DNA of 57,667 nt. Origin: CAZYSK01 sp964649415. Its GTDB lineage: Bacteria > Chloroflexota > Anaerolineae > B4-G1. The notes under the pieces were generated by a model. The model saw only the letters and a list, made by a program, of their open reading frames with translations, searched no databases and was not told where the DNA came from. This document shows positions 42,713 through 50,017 of this stretch, piece after piece (within the stretch, counting starts at the first letter, position 1; the number at the start of each line of letters is the position of its first letter). Where the stretch lies: contig CAZYSK010000033.1 of NCBI GenBank assembly GCA_964649415.1, forward strand, positions 1-57,667, in the 5' to 3' direction. Both the position numbers and the translations under genes were made by a program.

Positions 42713-42730
42713 ACTTGCTTCAAGAGAGGG

Positions 42731-43075
42731 CTATATCCAGCCCTGGTTCTTGCAGAAGTCGGTGATACCGGGGACCGTAACCCACTCGCCCTGGTAAGCC
42801 TTGATTGCCAAGTATATCTGGTAGATCAGAACGAGGACCCACAGAACGCAGCCCACGACTATGAAGCTGAGCACGCCAGAGATGACGTAGCCCACGACAC
42901 CCACCGCGAGAGCCTGGATAGCGTGGTACTTGATGAAGGGGCGTTGTTTCTTGTCCTCCAGGAGTAGCACGATGATCGCGATAGGCCAGAAAAGCCAACC
43001 CAACAACGCCCACAGCTTATCATCATCCGTGATCTCTCCTTCACCCATTGGTGCACCAATTGTTTCTTCGGCCAT
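42731..43075 (-). CDS. DUF4870-like small membrane protein
   Basis: A 114-residue protein; GGAGG lies 9 bases before the ATG. DDKLWALLGWLFWPIAIIVLLL followed by KQRPFIKYHAIQAL and two more hydrophobic stretches match the DUF4870/Tic20-like pattern of three membrane helices, with the RPFxxxHAxQ loop conserved. A short tail (VTVPGITDFCKNQGWI) is outside the domain. No function is established. It is a single-gene unit with two tandem promoters upstream and a terminator downstream, which suggests tight or strong expression. Confidence 0.8.
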   Translation of the reverse strand: MAEETIGAPMGEGEITDDDKLWALLGWLFWPIAIIVLLLEDKKQRPFIKYHAIQALAVGVVGYVISGVLSFIVVGCVLWVLVLIYQIYLAIKAYQGEWVTVPGITDFCKNQGWI

Positions 43076-43164
43076 TTTGTCTCACCTCCTCCCTTCGTAT
43101 GCGATGTGAACCGGACTTGGGGAGGCGCTCGCGTGCTGCGCCTCACAGTTGGGGATACGATAGT

Positions 43165-43192
43165 ATTGTAGCAACTTTCGTCTGGATGTCAA
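43165..43192 (-). promoter_or_regulatory. Proximal promoter of the DUF4870 gene
   Basis: The minus strand reads TTGACA (43192-43187), a 16-bp spacer and TACAAT (43170-43165), about 90 bases upstream of the ATG. Confidence 0.75.
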
Positions 43193-43274
43193 CCGCGTGA
43201 TCTTCTGCCACGGCGCTGTCAATGATCAATCGTTTCCCTGTACCCGATCGCTTCCCAGCCAGTAGCGGAAATCC

Positions 43275-43304
43275 CGGTGTCTGATGGGAGATCGGGCGAC
43301 ACCG
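43275..43304 (-). other. Hairpin at the 5' end of the distal transcript
   Basis: CGGTGTC/GACACCG arms (7 bp) with a 16-base loop. The hairpin begins at the expected start of the transcript from the distal promoter (near 43303), where it would protect the RNA end or form part of a small RNA. Confidence 0.4.
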
Positions 43305-43309
43305 TTAAG

Positions 43310-43337
43310 ATTGTAGCGGTTTTCGCGTGGATGTCAA
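43310..43337 (-). promoter_or_regulatory. Distal promoter, duplicate of the proximal one
   Basis: The minus strand reads TTGACA (43337-43332), a 16-bp spacer and TACAAT (43315-43310). The spacer shares most bases with that of the proximal promoter 145 bp away, so the two arose by duplication. Confidence 0.75.
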
Positions 43338-43410
43338 CTGGTGGGCTGTGCATGCAACCCCGGTGTCTTGGCTTGGTGACGCGACTGGCGCAGCCACGCC
43401 GCCGTCCGAT

Positions 43411-43439
43411 TTGACGCTGCCATCGCCACGTGCTAGAAT
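43411..43439 (+). promoter_or_regulatory. Promoter for the cysteine desulfurase-mnmA operon
   Basis: TTGACG (43411-43416), a 17-bp spacer and TAGAAT (43434-43439) with TG one base upstream, 32 bases before the ATG at 43471. Confidence 0.65.
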
Positions 43440-43470
43440 GCGGTCGCATCATTGCCGTCGCGAGTTGTCT

Positions 43471-44637
43471 ATGGGAACATCAGACCGTCTTGTGTATCTG
43501 GATCATTCGGCCACCACTCCCGTGGATCCGAGAGTCGTCAGCGCGATGGCTCCCTATTGGAGTGAGGTCTTCGGCAACAGTCAATCCTCTCATGCCTTCG
43601 GCCTGGCGGCCGCGGATGCCTTGGAGCGGGCGCGTCAGATGGTTGCTGGTGTGCTGGGCTGTCGCCCGGCGGAGATACTGTTCGCCGGGTCGGGCACCGA
43701 GGCCGACAACCTGGCGTTGCGCGGTGTGGCCTGGGCTGCTCGTCGAAGTGGACGGGGCAACCACATCGTCGCGACTCCCGTCGAGCATTACGCCGTGGGG
43801 CACACTCTGGATCAATTGTGCGACTTGTTTGGTTTCGAGGTCTCGCGGGTGCCGGTGGATGGATGTGGGCGCGTGGATCCAAGGGACGTGGCTGATGCCA
43901 TCCGACCTGACACTGTGCTCGTGAGTGTGGTGATGGCCAACAACGAGGTGGGCACGGTGCAGTCCATGGTCAGAATCGGACGCGTCTGCCGTGAGCATGA
44001 AGTGCCCTTTCATACCGACGCCATACAGGCGGCCGGGCGGCTTCCTCTGGAGCCGGGCGATATGCATGTGGATCTTCTGGCCCTTTCGGCGCACAAGTTC
44101 TATGGCCCCAAGGGGGTTGGTGTGCTCTACGTGCGGCGAGGCACCCCCTTTGAGCCATCTATCACCGGCGGCGCCCACGAGCGTGGCCGTCGGCCGGGCA
44201 CGGTCAACGTCGCCGGGGCAGTGGGGCTGGCGACCGCGTTGCGGCTGGCGGAGGATGAGCGTGTGGCGGAGATGAGGCGTCTGCGCCGTTTGCGGGACCT
44301 GCTGATTGAGGGCGTGCTAGAGCGCGTCCCGGATAGTCGTCTGACGGGCCACCCCAGACACCGCCTGGCTCACCACGCAAGCTTTGCCTTTCGAGGTGTC
44401 GAAGGATCGGCCCTGGTGCTCGATCTTGACGTGCAGGGGATCGCCGTCAGTTCGGGCGCGGCTTGCGCGGAGGGCGAGCCCGAACCCGCGTTTGTGCTTT
44501 CGGCCATGGGCTTTTCCCCCGAGTGGAGTATCGGCGGCGTGCGTCTCACTCTCGGCCACGCCAACGGCGAGGAAGACGTCGCGCGGGTGGTTGAGGTGTT
44601 GCCGGACACCGTCAGGCGATTGCGAGCGGGTGGATGA
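43471..44637 (+). CDS. Cysteine desulfurase (IscS/NifS family)
   Basis: From ATG 43471 there are 388 residues. This PLP enzyme takes sulfur from cysteine as a persulfide. YLDHSATTPVDPRV is the N-terminal signature, SGTEADNLAL the cofactor-binding loop, and LSAHKFYGPKGVG carries the PLP Lys. The catalytic Cys lies in SSGAACAEGEPEPAFVLSAM, a short active-site loop of class I enzymes. The last bases overlap the start of mnmA (ATGA), so the sulfur it mobilises very likely goes to tRNA thiolation. It could also supply Fe-S assembly, although no scaffold gene is nearby. Confidence 0.93.
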   Translation: MGTSDRLVYLDHSATTPVDPRVVSAMAPYWSEVFGNSQSSHAFGLAAADALERARQMVAGVLGCRPAEILFAGSGTEADNLALRGVAWAARRSGRGNHIVATPVEHYAVGHTLDQLCDLFGFEVSRVPVDGCGRVDPRDVADAIRPDTVLVSVVMANNEVGTVQSMVRIGRVCREHEVPFHTDAIQAAGRLPLEPGDMHVDLLALSAHKFYGPKGVGVLYVRRGTPFEPSITGGAHERGRRPGTVNVAGAVGLATALRLAEDERVAEMRRLRRLRDLLIEGVLERVPDSRLTGHPRHRLAHHASFAFRGVEGSALVLDLDVQGIAVSSGAACAEGEPEPAFVLSAMGFSPEWSIGGVRLTLGHANGEEDVARVVEVLPDTVRRLRAGG

Positions 44638-45824
44638 GATCCCCGGCAGGTTGGCAGGCTGCCCCTCCGGCGGGTCGACGTTCACCGGAGCACGAATCGC
44701 CTGAACCGGCGGGCGTGGGACATCGCTCCAAAGGAGTTCGTACGCGGGCACTTGTTGCTCTTAGCGGTGGCGTGGACAGCGCGGTCGCGGCTGCGCTCTT
44801 GATCGAGCAGGGCTACGAGGTCGTGGCCGCGATGCTGCAGTTGTGGGCGGATCGTGGGCCAGGCGGCTTCGAAGCGGCACCCGACGCGCTTACTCACGCC
44901 GTGCCCCGTGCCCGGCGCGTTGCCGATTGGCTTGGCGTTCCCTTCCACGTGGTTGATGCTCGAGCGATCTTCAGGCGGCGGGTTGTGGATTACTTCGTTG
45001 CCGAATACGGAGTGGGGCGCACGCCCAGCCCGTGTGTGCTGTGCAACCGTGCGGTTCGCTTCGGCACCCTCTTGGATCTCGCGCGAGATCTGGATGCAGC
45101 GTTCGTGGCCACGGGACACTTCGCCCGCGTGCGCCAGGCCGGTGCACGGTATCAACTCCTGCGTGGATGTGATTCAACGAAGGACCAGTCCTACTTTCTA
45201 CATACCCTTTCCCAGGATCAGCTGGCTCGTGTCCGCTTCCCGTTGGGCAGGCTGACGAAGGCGGAAGTACGAGCCATTGCTAGCCAGCGCGGGCTTCCTG
45301 TGGCAAGCCAGCCCGATAGCCAGGACATCTGCTTCCTGGCAGGTAGCGATTACCGCCGCTTCCTGGCGTCCCAGGCCCCGCACTTGTTCCAGCCTGGTCC
45401 CATCCGGGACCGCTCGGGGCACGTGCTGGGGCAGCATCGAGGGTTGCCTGCCTACACGGTTGGGCAGCGCAAAGGGCTGGGGATTGCAGCGCCGGAACCA
45501 CTGTATGTGCTGGCCATTGAGCCGGCGGAGAACGCGCTCGTTGTGGGGACGGCGGATGAGTTGGGCCAGGATGAGTGCCTGGTTGAGAGGCTGCACTATG
45601 TCAGTGGAGAGGCTGCCGTGGTCCCGTTTCGTGCTGTGGTGCAGATTCGGTATCGGGCTTGCCCCGTCGAAGCCACGGTGACGCCGCTAGAGGGTCGGGT
45701 GGCTCACGTTCGCTTCGCTTCGCCCCAGCCTGGTGTCACGCCGGGCCAGTTCCTAGTCGTGTACGATGGCGAAGTCGTACTGGGAGGCGGGGTCATTTGT
45801 AGGGCTCAGAAATCTATGCTATAA
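44634..45824 (+). CDS. mnmA: tRNA-specific 2-thiouridylase MnmA
   Basis: A 396-residue enzyme that thiolates U34 of tRNAs for Lys, Glu and Gln using ATP and persulfide sulfur. The PP-loop SGGVDSAVAAALL (about 44-56) activates the base. The catalytic cysteines are in SPCVLCNRAVRFG and DSQDICFLAG. KDQSYFLHTL and YTVGQRKGLG are conserved tRNA-contact motifs. ATG 44634 overlaps the desulfurase stop; the first ~37 residues are not family-like, and GTG 44715 would give a more usual N-terminus. Coupling with the desulfurase, the sulfur donor in this pathway, is explained by the overlap. Confidence 0.93.
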   Translation: MRSPAGWQAAPPAGRRSPEHESPEPAGVGHRSKGVRTRALVALSGGVDSAVAAALLIEQGYEVVAAMLQLWADRGPGGFEAAPDALTHAVPRARRVADWLGVPFHVVDARAIFRRRVVDYFVAEYGVGRTPSPCVLCNRAVRFGTLLDLARDLDAAFVATGHFARVRQAGARYQLLRGCDSTKDQSYFLHTLSQDQLARVRFPLGRLTKAEVRAIASQRGLPVASQPDSQDICFLAGSDYRRFLASQAPHLFQPGPIRDRSGHVLGQHRGLPAYTVGQRKGLGIAAPEPLYVLAIEPAENALVVGTADELGQDECLVERLHYVSGEAAVVPFRAVVQIRYRACPVEATVTPLEGRVAHVRFASPQPGVTPGQFLVVYDGEVVLGGGVICRAQKSML

Positions 45825-45825
45825 T
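45797..45825 (+). promoter_or_regulatory. Promoter within the end of mnmA for the YtxG-like gene
   Basis: A perfect TATAAT (45820-45825) overlaps the mnmA stop, with a weak TTGTAG 17 bp upstream. Transcription would start near 45832, next to the GTG at 45835. Confidence 0.45.
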
Positions 45826-45834
45826 GAGTCAGCC

Positions 45835-46404
45835 GTGGAAGCTCAGAGACTAGGAGCTCAGATCGTGGAAACCCAAACTGTAGAAGCTCAGACCCCTCTT
45901 GTGCCTAGGCCAGAATCCTCCGCGCCCCCAGCGCCAGAGGTAGCGGTGCCCGTTGAGCCATCGGCGGCAGAGCTGCGAGCACGGCGACTCCTCATCATTG
46001 GCCTTGTCGTGGCTGCCGTGTTGCTGCTGGGTCTGATCGTGCTATTGGTGTTCCTATCTGTGGACGCGTATCAAGCTGCCTATACGGGTGCCCCTCCGAG
46101 CCCAGGGACGGTCGTCGTAGGCTTGCTCAGGGATGCTGCCATTGTGTTTGTCGCGTTCGAGACGCTGTTCATTGGCATACTCCTGATCATGTTGGTGCTG
46201 CAATTGCACTCCTTGACCGTACTGCTGCGGGACGAAATCAAGCCGATGTTGGAGGCCGCCAATGATACTGTGGCGACAGTCCGTGGTACGACGCAGTTCA
46301 TCAGTCACAGCGTCGTCTCGCCGGTGGTGAAGTGGTCGGGCTACCTGGCGGGTCTGCGGCGCATCGTGCAGGAACTCAGTGGATTGCGAGAGGACGTAGA
46401 GTAG
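45835..46404 (+). CDS. YtxG/DUF948-like two-TM membrane protein
   Basis: From GTG 45835 there are 189 residues. Residues 1-45 are low complexity with the recurring VEAQ/VETQ/GAQ words. Two hydrophobic helices follow (LLIIGLVVAAVLLLGLIVLL and AAIVFVAFETLFIGILLIML). A C-terminal stretch, LLRDEIKPMLEAANDTVATV to VSPVVKWSGYLAGLRR, is the amphipathic pattern of DUF948/YtxG proteins. The YtxH gene follows, as in the ytxGH pair of Bacillus stress operons. No Shine-Dalgarno site is seen, and the promoter is so close that the mRNA may be leaderless. Confidence 0.7.
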   Translation: MEAQRLGAQIVETQTVEAQTPLVPRPESSAPPAPEVAVPVEPSAAELRARRLLIIGLVVAAVLLLGLIVLLVFLSVDAYQAAYTGAPPSPGTVVVGLLRDAAIVFVAFETLFIGILLIMLVLQLHSLTVLLRDEIKPMLEAANDTVATVRGTTQFISHSVVSPVVKWSGYLAGLRRIVQELSGLREDVE

Positions 46405-46484
46405 GTTATAGCACTAGAGCAGAGAAAGCGTGTGTGCTCTGGTGGTTGCATAGAAGCCTGGATCAGCTTTCTTGGAGGTGAATC

Positions 46485-46847
46485 ATGAACGATGGCAACG
46501 GTGGTGAGGTTGGCGCCTTTGTCGCTGGTTTCTTGGTCGGCGGGCTCGTAGGGGCGGTGGTTGCTCTCCTTATGGCTCCGCAGTCGGGTGAGGAAACCCG
46601 GGAGCAAATCCGGCAGAAAACCGTTGAGTTGCAGGGCCGGGCAGAGCAATCGCTGGGTGAGGCGCGGGCCAAGGCCGAGGCTGTGGCTGCGGATATCAAG
46701 CGCCGTGCCGAGGAACTCCAGATCCAGAGCAGGGTCGTTCTGGAGGAAGGCCAGAAGCGCTTGGCCGAGGCGGTCGAGCAGACGAAGGGTGCCGCTGCCG
46801 CTGCTGTGAGTGGCGAGGGGGCTGCAGAAGCCTCCGAATCTGCGTAG
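46485..46847 (+). CDS. YtxH-domain protein
   Basis: A 120-residue protein with TTGGAGG before the ATG. One membrane helix, GAFVAGFLVGGLVGAVVALL, ends in APQSGEETRE, the YtxH signature. The rest is a charged, Ala-rich coiled coil (RQKTVELQGRAEQSLGEARA). Such proteins are small inner-membrane factors induced by general stress in Firmicutes. Here it follows the YtxG-like gene by 80 bases and is likely co-expressed with it. The precise role is unknown. Confidence 0.85.
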   Translation: MNDGNGGEVGAFVAGFLVGGLVGAVVALLMAPQSGEETREQIRQKTVELQGRAEQSLGEARAKAEAVAADIKRRAEELQIQSRVVLEEGQKRLAEAVEQTKGAAAAAVSGEGAAEASESA

Positions 46848-46890
46848 ACCCGTCACCCGCCGACTCGGAATCGAATAGAGGTTCACGCGT

Positions 46891-46952
46891 ACGTCTCCGC
46901 ATCCGTTGACCACGTTGTGCCGTCTCGTCACGTCAACTGATGCGGGAGGCGT
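46891..46952. other. Long imperfect inverted repeat in a gene-free stretch
   Basis: ACGTCTCCGCATCCGTTGA (46891-46909) pairs with the reverse complement of TCAACTGATGCGGGAGGCGT (46933-46952), with about 17 of 20 positions matching around a 23-base loop. The 46848-47256 gap holds this, the hairpin at 47143 and no credible gene. It could end the YtxG-YtxH transcript or mark a small structured RNA. Confidence 0.4.
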
Positions 46953-47142
46953 GGGCATGCAGTTGGCTTGGTGTGCTCTTGCGTTCGTGTGAGCGAGGGG
47001 GGGCAATTGCTATGGGGTCTGGTCCGTGTTTGGGGCCAGGCCTCAGTTTTCGTATCGTGCGCGTGTCAGACGGGCGATGGTGCGTGTCAGGGGGTTGGAC
47101 GGGCGCACAAACGCCCGCAGTTGGTGTCCACGTTCAACAAGA

Positions 47143-47165
47143 CTGGGGCACAACGTGTGCCCCAG
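47143..47165 (-). terminator. Hairpin downstream of tRNA-Arg
   Basis: Perfect 10-bp arms CTGGGGCACA and TGTGCCCCAG around 3 bases. On the minus strand it lies about 90 bases after the tRNA 3' end and is followed by TCTTGTTG, a weak T-rich tail. The A-run on the plus-strand side rules out a plus-strand terminator. Confidence 0.4.
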
Positions 47166-47256
47166 AAAAAACCAGTTGCGCCAGTGACGAGGACCGGTGC
47201 GCTCATTGCGGACTCTGACTATGGATCGGAGGGCATCAAAGGACCTATGTACCAGA

Positions 47257-47329
47257 CGCCCCAGGCAGGACTCGAACCTGCAACCCTCGGATTAGAAGTC
47301 CGACGCTCTGTCCATTGAGCTACTGGGGC
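47257..47329 (-). tRNA. tRNA-Arg (anticodon TCT)
   Basis: A 73-base cloverleaf. The acceptor stem is GCCCCAG/CTGGGGC with discriminator G; the D-arm contains AGCTCAATGGACAGAGC; the anticodon loop CTTCTAA presents TCT; the T-arm reads GCAGGTTCGAGTCCTGC. CCA is not encoded. It reads AGA codons (and AGG by wobble). It is transcribed alone on the minus strand from its own strong promoter. Confidence 0.97.
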
Positions 47330-47340
47330 ATAGCAATGCT

Positions 47341-47369
47341 ATTCTAATCGAATGATATGTCCCTGTCAA
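47341..47369 (-). promoter_or_regulatory. Promoter of tRNA-Arg
   Basis: The minus strand reads TTGACA (47369-47364), a 17-bp spacer and TAGAAT (47346-47341). The start of transcription would be about 5 bases before the mature tRNA 5' end. Confidence 0.8.
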
Positions 47370-47468
47370 CCCTGGGGCTCATCTGGCCCTCGGGTGGAGA
47401 TAGATGGCAACGCCGCGACAGTTGCCGCGGCGCGATCATCACGCTTCAATACCCACTCCCAAGCTCTG

Positions 47469-47927
47469 TCAGCTTCTCAGTGCTGGTCGGATTCCCTTGT
47501 AGATGCGCTGTCCCGATATGGTGCGCAAGATCTTTTTGGGAGGGTGGCCGATGAGGCTGCTTAGTTCCCTGCAAGTCAGGGGCACGTTGCCGTTTGCCAG
47601 GAACACGCGGAATACCGCATCCACCAAAGACAGTTGCTCATTGATGTATCCTGGCTGCATGCTACAATGGACCTTTAGCACGTGCTGAAGGCCATTTACC
47701 TGCGTCACCTCGCCGGTTTTCTCGTCTACCCAGTCAATCATCTCTGTGTCGAGGTGTTCGCGGAAAACCTCTCGATGCTCCTGGCAAAGATGGGTTCGCA
47801 GCTCTACATTGATATCCAGCCCTTTTCTTCTCCACCATTCGTAGTGAATATGGAATGGGGTGTCGAGCGTGGGCTTGACCAACGCTGGAAGTGAAGGTGG
47901 AACGCTAATCTTACTCATAGGAGACAT
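47469..47927 (-). CDS. Uncharacterised 152-residue protein
   Basis: I do not recognise the family. The first third has PPSLPALVKPTLDTPFHIHY and an aromatic EWWRRKG; the middle is rich in acidic and histidine residues (CQEHREVFREHLDTEMIDWV). The end contains LTCRELSSLIGHPPKKILRT and RIYKGIRP, which could be a helix-turn-helix (residues about 115-140). There is no signal peptide or membrane span. It lies about 100 bases downstream of the 530-residue protein on the same strand and may be co-transcribed with it. A nucleic-acid-binding role is a guess from the helix pattern. Confidence 0.7.
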   Translation of the reverse strand: MSPMSKISVPPSLPALVKPTLDTPFHIHYEWWRRKGLDINVELRTHLCQEHREVFREHLDTEMIDWVDEKTGEVTQVNGLQHVLKVHCSMQPGYINEQLSLVDAVFRVFLANGNVPLTCRELSSLIGHPPKKILRTISGQRIYKGIRPALRS

Positions 47928-48031
47928 AGGAATCCAAGGGATCGTTCAAGAATAGCTTCATACGCTGATAGGCGCTCTCAGATCAGAATCGTGCCAATCG
48001 CGCGGCGATGTTTCTGAACAACGCCTGTGCT

Positions 48032-49624
48032 CTACCGTGGCCCGCTTTGCAAGACCCAGTAGTTGTCGCCTACTGGTGCGTATATGCCGCTGCTGACCAA
48101 CGCAGCCAATAGCGGCCCGGGTGGTGTGCGTTGTGTGACGTTGACCGCGCTGTAGAGCGTGGCTGCGTGGACAGTGCCTTGGGGGCTCAGCTTGGCCAAT
48201 TCCGGGAAGATCTGGTCAATTAGCTCGTTGAGCGGCGTTCCTGCCTCATGGGCGCGAGTCCACAGCATTTCCGTCACCACGGCGTTTTCCTCTCCCACGA
48301 CCATCAATTCGTCGTACTCGCAGGCGATGAGTTTCTTGCGCATCTCGAAAGCAAGCCGCCCATCCACTGCGAGTGCAACCCGTATCCACTCCCGCCTGGG
48401 GCGGTGACGGCGCGCACGTACCACGATCTCGCCAGGCTTCTTGCCGCGCTCCAGTTCCAGGTATGTGCCCACGGGGATGGCGTTCTCCTCATACCATTCC
48501 TTCAGGCCATAGACGTAGCGCCCCTCGCTCACGACCCATCCTGGCATCTCCTCGCCTGTATTGCCATCTACGAAGGTGAAACGAATGCGCTCCGTGCGAC
48601 CGGTTGGGAACACTTGCGACAGATGGCTCGTGAGCGGCAGCGTACCAGACCTCCAGTGGGGATGGGTGAGTACAACGGTCACGGGTTCAGATACGTCTTC
48701 AGGACTATCCAGGTTGGACCACTCGTCGTCCAATGTTCTCTCTAGTGCCAGCATCTCACTGGTGAGCAACGCAGGATCGTAGTCCATCGGTTGATACTGA
48801 ATGTGGGGAGGAACGGATTGCACGCCTTCCGGTTCCAGCCGGCGGAGGAACCAAAGCACTTCTCCCGCAGGGCCCACCTCATCAAATCGGTCGTCCTCCT
48901 GGAGCGCGTGGTTCAGAGAGAAAACCCGTAGCTGTGGCGTGACTTCCTCGGGCAGTTCCAGATCGCCCAACAATGCCTCCGTCGGCAATGGCCCGCCACC
49001 TTCTACGTCAAGCACGGCCTCTGCCAGATTCAGATGGCCGATGTGCACTTCGATCAACAGATCGCGGCGGAACCATTTGCTGGCCAGGCGCACGAAGTCG
49101 GGGTCAGCCTCAAGGTGTTCCTCGATCGCTTTCCCAACCTGTGCCCCATACTGCGTGGTCAGTTCCTCGGCTGAATGTTGACCTTCGTCCCCGTCCACGC
49201 GTGCCTCGTGGTTGAGCGAGTGGTCGCTCGTCAGTTGGGATGCGAATTCTCGGACCTCGTCTTCCTCAAACTGCACCTGAATCACCTGGAACGAGCCATA
49301 TTCCGGGTTTTGGCCGGGACGTACACCGGTGACTTCACCGATGCGATAGCTCAGTGCTGGGAAGACCACCCGGCTGCCGATTTCGTGGCTATTCTTGGGC
49401 TGGTAGAGGGTGCCCTTGGACATAGCCTGTTCGATCAGCGCTTCTTCTTGGCGACAACGATGGGTGACCAGCGCCTGTCCCAGTTCCTCCGTCGAGCGTG
49501 GCAACTCGTCGTCTAGCAACAGCGTGGTGAGGAATTGAGTGTCGTCGAGGGTAACCGTGAACTCATCACCCCAATAGGCAGGGTTCTGAGTCTTGCGTTC
49601 GATCAATGTCACGTCTCCTAACAT
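48032..49624 (-). CDS. Uncharacterised 530-residue protein
   Basis: Family not recognised. The protein is acidic and soluble. The N-terminal half includes TVTLDDTQFLTTLLLDDELP, YRIGEVTGVRPGQNPEYGSF and WFRRDLLIEVHIGHLNLAEA. The C-terminal half has beta-rich blocks, then FEMRKKLIACEYDELMVVGE and a winged-helix-like end (GTVHAATLYSAVNVTQRTPP to GIYAPVGDNYWVL). The start is ATG 49624, placed just after an extended -10 at 49655-49663; GTG 49612 behind AGGAG is an alternative, and the frame upstream of 49648 would precede the transcript. It is divergent from the DUF2007 gene and followed by the 152-residue protein. Confidence 0.75.
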   Translation of the reverse strand: MLGDVTLIERKTQNPAYWGDEFTVTLDDTQFLTTLLLDDELPRSTEELGQALVTHRCRQEEALIEQAMSKGTLYQPKNSHEIGSRVVFPALSYRIGEVTGVRPGQNPEYGSFQVIQVQFEEDEVREFASQLTSDHSLNHEARVDGDEGQHSAEELTTQYGAQVGKAIEEHLEADPDFVRLASKWFRRDLLIEVHIGHLNLAEAVLDVEGGGPLPTEALLGDLELPEEVTPQLRVFSLNHALQEDDRFDEVGPAGEVLWFLRRLEPEGVQSVPPHIQYQPMDYDPALLTSEMLALERTLDDEWSNLDSPEDVSEPVTVVLTHPHWRSGTLPLTSHLSQVFPTGRTERIRFTFVDGNTGEEMPGWVVSEGRYVYGLKEWYEENAIPVGTYLELERGKKPGEIVVRARRHRPRREWIRVALAVDGRLAFEMRKKLIACEYDELMVVGEENAVVTEMLWTRAHEAGTPLNELIDQIFPELAKLSPQGTVHAATLYSAVNVTQRTPPGPLLAALVSSGIYAPVGDNYWVLQSGPR

Positions 49625-49654
49625 TCCGTCTTTGCCTGCAAGCTTGTCGCAGCG

Positions 49655-49663
49655 ATTATACCA
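49655..49663 (-). promoter_or_regulatory. Extended -10 element for the 530-residue protein
   Basis: The minus strand reads TGGTATAAT, a perfect -10 with upstream TG. No good -35 is seen. The transcript would begin near 49648, which limits the start codon choice. Confidence 0.5.
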
Positions 49664-49731
49664 GGCTTGCGTGAGTTTGACAAATGTACCTGGTTGAGGC
49701 ACACTTATGTAAGCATGAGGAGGATGATCAA

Positions 49732-49980
49732 ATGCGAACAGCGAGCGACAACGCAACGCCTGGCCTGAGCACCGTTCACGTTACGTGGGGGTTGCTGCGG
49801 GCACAGGTTGTCAAGGCCAAGCTAGAGCAAGCGGGTATCCCTGTGCTGCTGCAGTACGAGAGCATCGGGCTGGTGTATGGCGTCACGTTCGATGGCCTGG
49901 GCGAGGTGCACGTCCTGGTGCCGAACAGGTACGTCGAGGAAGCACGGGCGCTCCTTGAGGAACCCTCAGAGGAACTCTGA
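49732..49980 (+). CDS. DUF2007 small protein
   Basis: GAGGAGG at 49717-49723 precedes ATG 49732, giving 82 residues. STVHVTWGLLRAQVVKAKLE, QAGIPVLLQYESIG and GEVHVLVPNRYVEEARALLE match DUF2007, a small alpha/beta domain described as a putative signal-transducing or PII-like fold. There are no membrane spans. It is a single gene divergent from the 530-residue protein. Its partner and ligand are unknown. A TTGACA at 49677-49682 may be its -35 element, although the matching -10 is poor. Confidence 0.82.
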   Translation: MRTASDNATPGLSTVHVTWGLLRAQVVKAKLEQAGIPVLLQYESIGLVYGVTFDGLGEVHVLVPNRYVEEARALLEEPSEEL

Positions 49981-50017
49981 CCGCCAGAGATATGCCAAGA
50001 CTGGCAGGTCTCAGGCG

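Noticed and set aside
47143..47165. Plus-strand intrinsic terminator
   Set aside because: The hairpin is followed by A residues, not T, on the plus strand; only a minus-strand reading is possible.
46968..47318. A 116-codon plus-strand frame ending over the tRNA
   Set aside because: The tail is the complement of tRNA-Arg translated (the common AGLEPAT-type artefact); there is no other support for a gene.
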